Positions 61,854 through 64,000 of a stretch of 64,000 nucleotides of DNA are shown in pieces. How positions within the stretch are numbered: the first letter of the stretch is position 1; each line of letters begins with the position of its first letter. The notes beneath the pieces are model-generated. The model was given only the letters and a program-made list of their open reading frames with translations. It was not told the origin of the DNA and ran no database searches. The stretch lies in assembly GCA_039592335.1 (NCBI GenBank), contig JBDHBX010000003.1, forward strand, positions 62,001 through 126,000, given 5' to 3'. The translations under genes and the position numbers were made by a program. Origin of the DNA: WVYX01 sp039592335 (GTDB taxonomy: Bacteria > Gemmatimonadota > Gemmatimonadetes > Gemmatimonadales > GWC2-71-9).

Positions 61854-61896
61854 ACGGGCCGATCCGGGGACGCTGAAGGCACCTGGGTCGGCCCGT
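61854..61896 (+). terminator. Hairpin after the DUF3604 pair
   Basis: Twelve-base arms 61854-61865 and 61885-61896 (ACGGGCCGATCC with GGGTCGGCCCGT, one G-U) enclose 19 bases, followed by TCCTTC. Terminator or attenuator ahead of the PPIase gene. Confidence 0.45.
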
Positions 61897-61929
61897 TCCT
61901 TCGGAGAACGAGAGACGATCGACCACACC

Positions 61930-62832
61930 ATGAACGAGAAGCTCACTCGCTGGCTACGCGAGCCGCTGTTCCACTTCCTGGCCATCGGCGTGGCACTGTT
62001 CGGACTGAACCTGCTACTGACCCGTGGCGACTCCGCCGCCGAGGCCGACCGGCGCGTGGCGGTCACCGAGACCGAGATCCGCTGGCTGCGCGACACCTGG
62101 CAGAGTCGCTGGCAGCGGCCACCCACGGAGCGGGAGCTGCGTGGCCTGGTGGACGACTACGTGCGCCAGGAAGTGCTGTACCGCGAGGCCCTGACCATGG
62201 GGCTCGACCGGGACGACGAGGTCATCCGGCGGCGCATGGTGCAGAAGATCGAGTTCCTCACCAGCGATCTCGCGTCGCAAGTGCAGCCCACCGAGACGCA
62301 GCTGCAGGCGTACTTCCAGGAGAACCTCGACCGCTACCTGATCCCCGAGCGACGCAGCTTCGCGCACATCTACTTCAACCTCGACCGGCGCGGCGAGGCC
62401 GCCGTGGCCGACGCGGAGCGGCTCCTCGCTAGACTGCGGGACGCGCCTCCGGGCTCCATTCAGCCTGCCGAGTTGGGCGACCGGTTCATGCTGCAGCACG
62501 AGTACCCGTTGCAACGCGAGCAGGACGTAGCACGGACCTTCGGGCAGCGCTTCGCCGCCGCACTGTTCGAGCTGGAGCCTGGCCAGTGGCAGGGACCGAT
62601 CGCGTCCGGCTACGGACTGCACCTCGCGTATGTTGTGGCGGCCGAGGAGAGGCAGGTCCCCGACCTCGACCTGGTGCGCCCCCGTGTGCTGCTGGACTAC
62701 GGGACGTGGCTGCGAGAGCAGGCCAACGACGCGATGCTGGCCAGTGTGCGCAGCCGCTACACGGTGGAGATCGACGAGGCGGCGATTCGCGCGTTGGCGC
62801 TGGGCGGCGATTCCGCGGCGGGAGATCGCTGA
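61930..62832 (+). CDS. Membrane-anchored parvulin-type peptidyl-prolyl isomerase
   Basis: A 300-residue protein with an N-terminal anchor helix (LFHFLAIGVALFGLNLLL), a SurA/PrsA-like helical part (TETEIRWLRDTWQSRWQRPP, LVDDYVRQEVLYREALTMGL) and a C-terminal parvulin domain (RRSFAHIYFNLD, RFAAALFELEPGQWQGPIAS, GLHLAYVVAAEE). It would help fold exported proteins, perhaps the DUF3604 pair. It ends two bases before the next start. Confidence 0.88.
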   Translation: MNEKLTRWLREPLFHFLAIGVALFGLNLLLTRGDSAAEADRRVAVTETEIRWLRDTWQSRWQRPPTERELRGLVDDYVRQEVLYREALTMGLDRDDEVIRRRMVQKIEFLTSDLASQVQPTETQLQAYFQENLDRYLIPERRSFAHIYFNLDRRGEAAVADAERLLARLRDAPPGSIQPAELGDRFMLQHEYPLQREQDVARTFGQRFAAALFELEPGQWQGPIASGYGLHLAYVVAAEERQVPDLDLVRPRVLLDYGTWLREQANDAMLASVRSRYTVEIDEAAIRALALGGDSAAGDR

Positions 62833-62833
62833 A

Positions 62834-64000
62834 TTGCGCCTGCGCCCACGCTCGGTTGCACTGGCTCTCGCGCTGACGCTGGCGGCGCCCGCCGCGGCCG
62901 ACGACGTGCCGCCCGTGCAAGTGCAGCTCAAGGAGCGCGAGCCCGGAGCCTTCCTGGTGCAGTGGTTCGTGCCCTCGGTCATTCCGGCGCAGGCGATGCC
63001 CCACCCGGAGCTACCGGACCACTGTCGCCCCGACGGGGAACGCGTCGTGCTCAGCCAGTCGGGCGGCTGGCTCAATCGCCAGCCCTACCGCTGCCCCGGA
63101 GGCCTGGCCGGCCACGCCATCGGCATCCGCTACCCCGTGCCCAACCCCTCCGTCAGAACGGTCATGCGGCTCGAGCTGCTATCGGGCGAGCGGTTCGCAC
63201 ACGCGCTTGCCGCCATGGAGAGTGCTTGGCAGGTGCCCAAGGCAAACGTGGGGCCGATCACCCAGTGGCTGCGCGACGCGCGCGACGCGGTGGTACGCGG
63301 TGCCCGGCACATCGTGGGGCACTGGGTGCACGTGGCGTTTCTGCTGGCGCTCGTGCTGCTAGGTGGGGCGCTGGGTTCGATTCGGATGGTGACCGCCTTT
63401 GCGGTGGGTCAACTCGTGGCGGTGGGCCTCACGGCGCTGCTCGGCCGGCCGCTCGAGTCCGTCATCGCCGAGATCTGCGCGGCGCTGGCCGTGGTGTTCC
63501 TGGCGCGGGAGGCGCTGCGTGCTGAGCCGCAGGCGCGACGCGTCACAGGTCTGGCAACTGCGGCCGGACTGCTCCACGGCGTGGCTCTGGCGGCCCTGCT
63601 CCCGGCCGCGCCCGAAGGGAGCGCGGTCCAGTGGTCACACCTCCTGGTGCTCGTGCTGGGGATGGACGCGGCGCTACTGGCGCTTGGCGTGCTCGCCACC
63701 GCCATCGGACGCTTCATAGTGGGGCGCTGGCCCGCGGAGGAGGCGCGCGGGCGCAGGGGTCTCGCCTACGTGCTGGGCGGCACCGCGGTCGCCGCCTTGC
63801 TCTCGCTCGCGTTCGTGACACCGGCCAGCGACGTCCTAGCCACAACGACGACCCCACGGCTCCCCGGCGCAGGCGCGGCGCCCTCCGCCACCGGGATGCC
63901 CACATCACGACGGGTCGCCACGCAGCGGCTCGACATTCCCGTCCAGAGCTACCTCGCCGTGGAGCCGTTCGAGGTGCGCCATGAGGCGCTGCTACGGCTC
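62834..64000 (+). CDS. HupE/UreJ-like membrane protein, truncated by the window edge
   Basis: The frame from TTG 62834 stays open for 389 codons to the right edge. It begins with a signal (RSVALALALTLAAPAAADDV), then an extracytoplasmic domain of about 170 residues, then membrane helices of the HupE/UreJ kind with the metal-type histidines HIVGHWVHVAFLLALVLLGG and GLLHGVALAALLPAAP. The visible end (DIPVQSYLAVEPFEVRHEAL) starts a further domain. DUF3604, PPIase and HupE/UreJ-like genes in this order look like one functional unit. Nickel or other metal transport is a family guess only. Confidence 0.75.
   Translation, partial: MRLRPRSVALALALTLAAPAAADDVPPVQVQLKEREPGAFLVQWFVPSVIPAQAMPHPELPDHCRPDGERVVLSQSGGWLNRQPYRCPGGLAGHAIGIRYPVPNPSVRTVMRLELLSGERFAHALAAMESAWQVPKANVGPITQWLRDARDAVVRGARHIVGHWVHVAFLLALVLLGGALGSIRMVTAFAVGQLVAVGLTALLGRPLESVIAEICAALAVVFLAREALRAEPQARRVTGLATAAGLLHGVALAALLPAAPEGSAVQWSHLLVLVLGMDAALLALGVLATAIGRFIVGRWPAEEARGRRGLAYVLGGTAVAALLSLAFVTPASDVLATTTTPRLPGAGAAPSATGMPTSRRVATQRLDIPVQSYLAVEPFEVRHEALLRL

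Noticed and set aside
1..64000. tRNA, rRNA, CRISPR, prophage or insertion sequence
   Set aside because: The gaps are short and none shows cloverleaf ends, regular spaced repeats, terminal inverted repeats or transposase/integrase motifs.

Overview
The window looks like one high-GC Gram-negative chromosome segment, most likely from a member of Gemmatimonadota. This is an inference from the mix of SusC/SusD-like outer-membrane proteins, FG-GAP/ASPIC (CRTAC1-type) lipoproteins, TPR and SPOR lipoproteins, a subtilase with a FlgD-like C-terminal domain, and DUF3604 proteins; there is no rRNA to confirm it. Coding density is very high, many genes overlap by 4 nt (ATGA, GTGA or TTGA junctions), and GTG and TTG starts are common. 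I found no tRNA, rRNA, CRISPR array, integrase or insertion sequence.

Region 1 (1-34.4 kb) is a large carbohydrate-use locus. It runs: the end of a SusC-type TonB-dependent receptor, a SusD-type lipoprotein, a frameshifted double FG-GAP/ASPIC lipoprotein, a tiny lipoprotein made only of a TonB-receptor plug domain, a SusB-like GH97 alpha-glucosidase, a second (intact) double FG-GAP/ASPIC lipoprotein, a TPR+FG-GAP+ASPIC lipoprotein, a damaged sodium/solute symporter, a secreted GH13 enzyme, a six-hairpin glycosidase-like protein, an unusual lipoprotein that joins a six-hairpin domain to an ABC solute-binding protein, MalF/MalG-type permeases and an MsmK/UgpC-type ATPase, a GH130 enzyme, an intact sodium/solute symporter, a PfkB sugar kinase, a cytoplasmic GH13 alpha-glucosidase and a GH3 beta-glucosidase lipoprotein. 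The likely logic is capture of (mainly alpha-)glucan at the outer membrane, trimming in the periplasm by GH97/GH13/GH3 and the six-hairpin proteins, uptake by an ABC system and by symporters, then cytoplasmic hydrolysis or phosphorolysis and phosphorylation. No transcriptional regulator is present in this part.

Region 2 (34.7-45.8 kb) is a housekeeping block: an EF-Tu-like small protein, a small unknown protein, a GNAT acetyltransferase, prs, rplY, pth (apparently with a CTG start), a K+-dependent-type membrane pyrophosphatase, ychF, rpsF, rpsR, a DUF2232 membrane protein, rplI, a DAK2-DegV (FakA-FakB-like) fusion, and rsfS.

Region 3 (45.9-57.5 kb) is a tightly overlapped run: a SPOR lipoprotein, a membrane SPOR protein with a degenerate ParA/CpsD-like domain, smc, a subtilase with a FlgD-like C-terminus, a metallo-beta-lactamase-fold hydrolase, a DAHP synthase, a membrane protein and a LolA-like carrier.

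Region 4 (57.9-64 kb) has two tandem DUF3604 exported proteins, each with a GC hairpin just upstream of its start, then a membrane-anchored parvulin-type isomerase and a HupE/UreJ-like membrane protein that runs off the window edge.

Two genes (near 3.1 kb and 16.26 kb) carry reading-frame lesions. Both could be real decay or assembly errors; only reads can decide.
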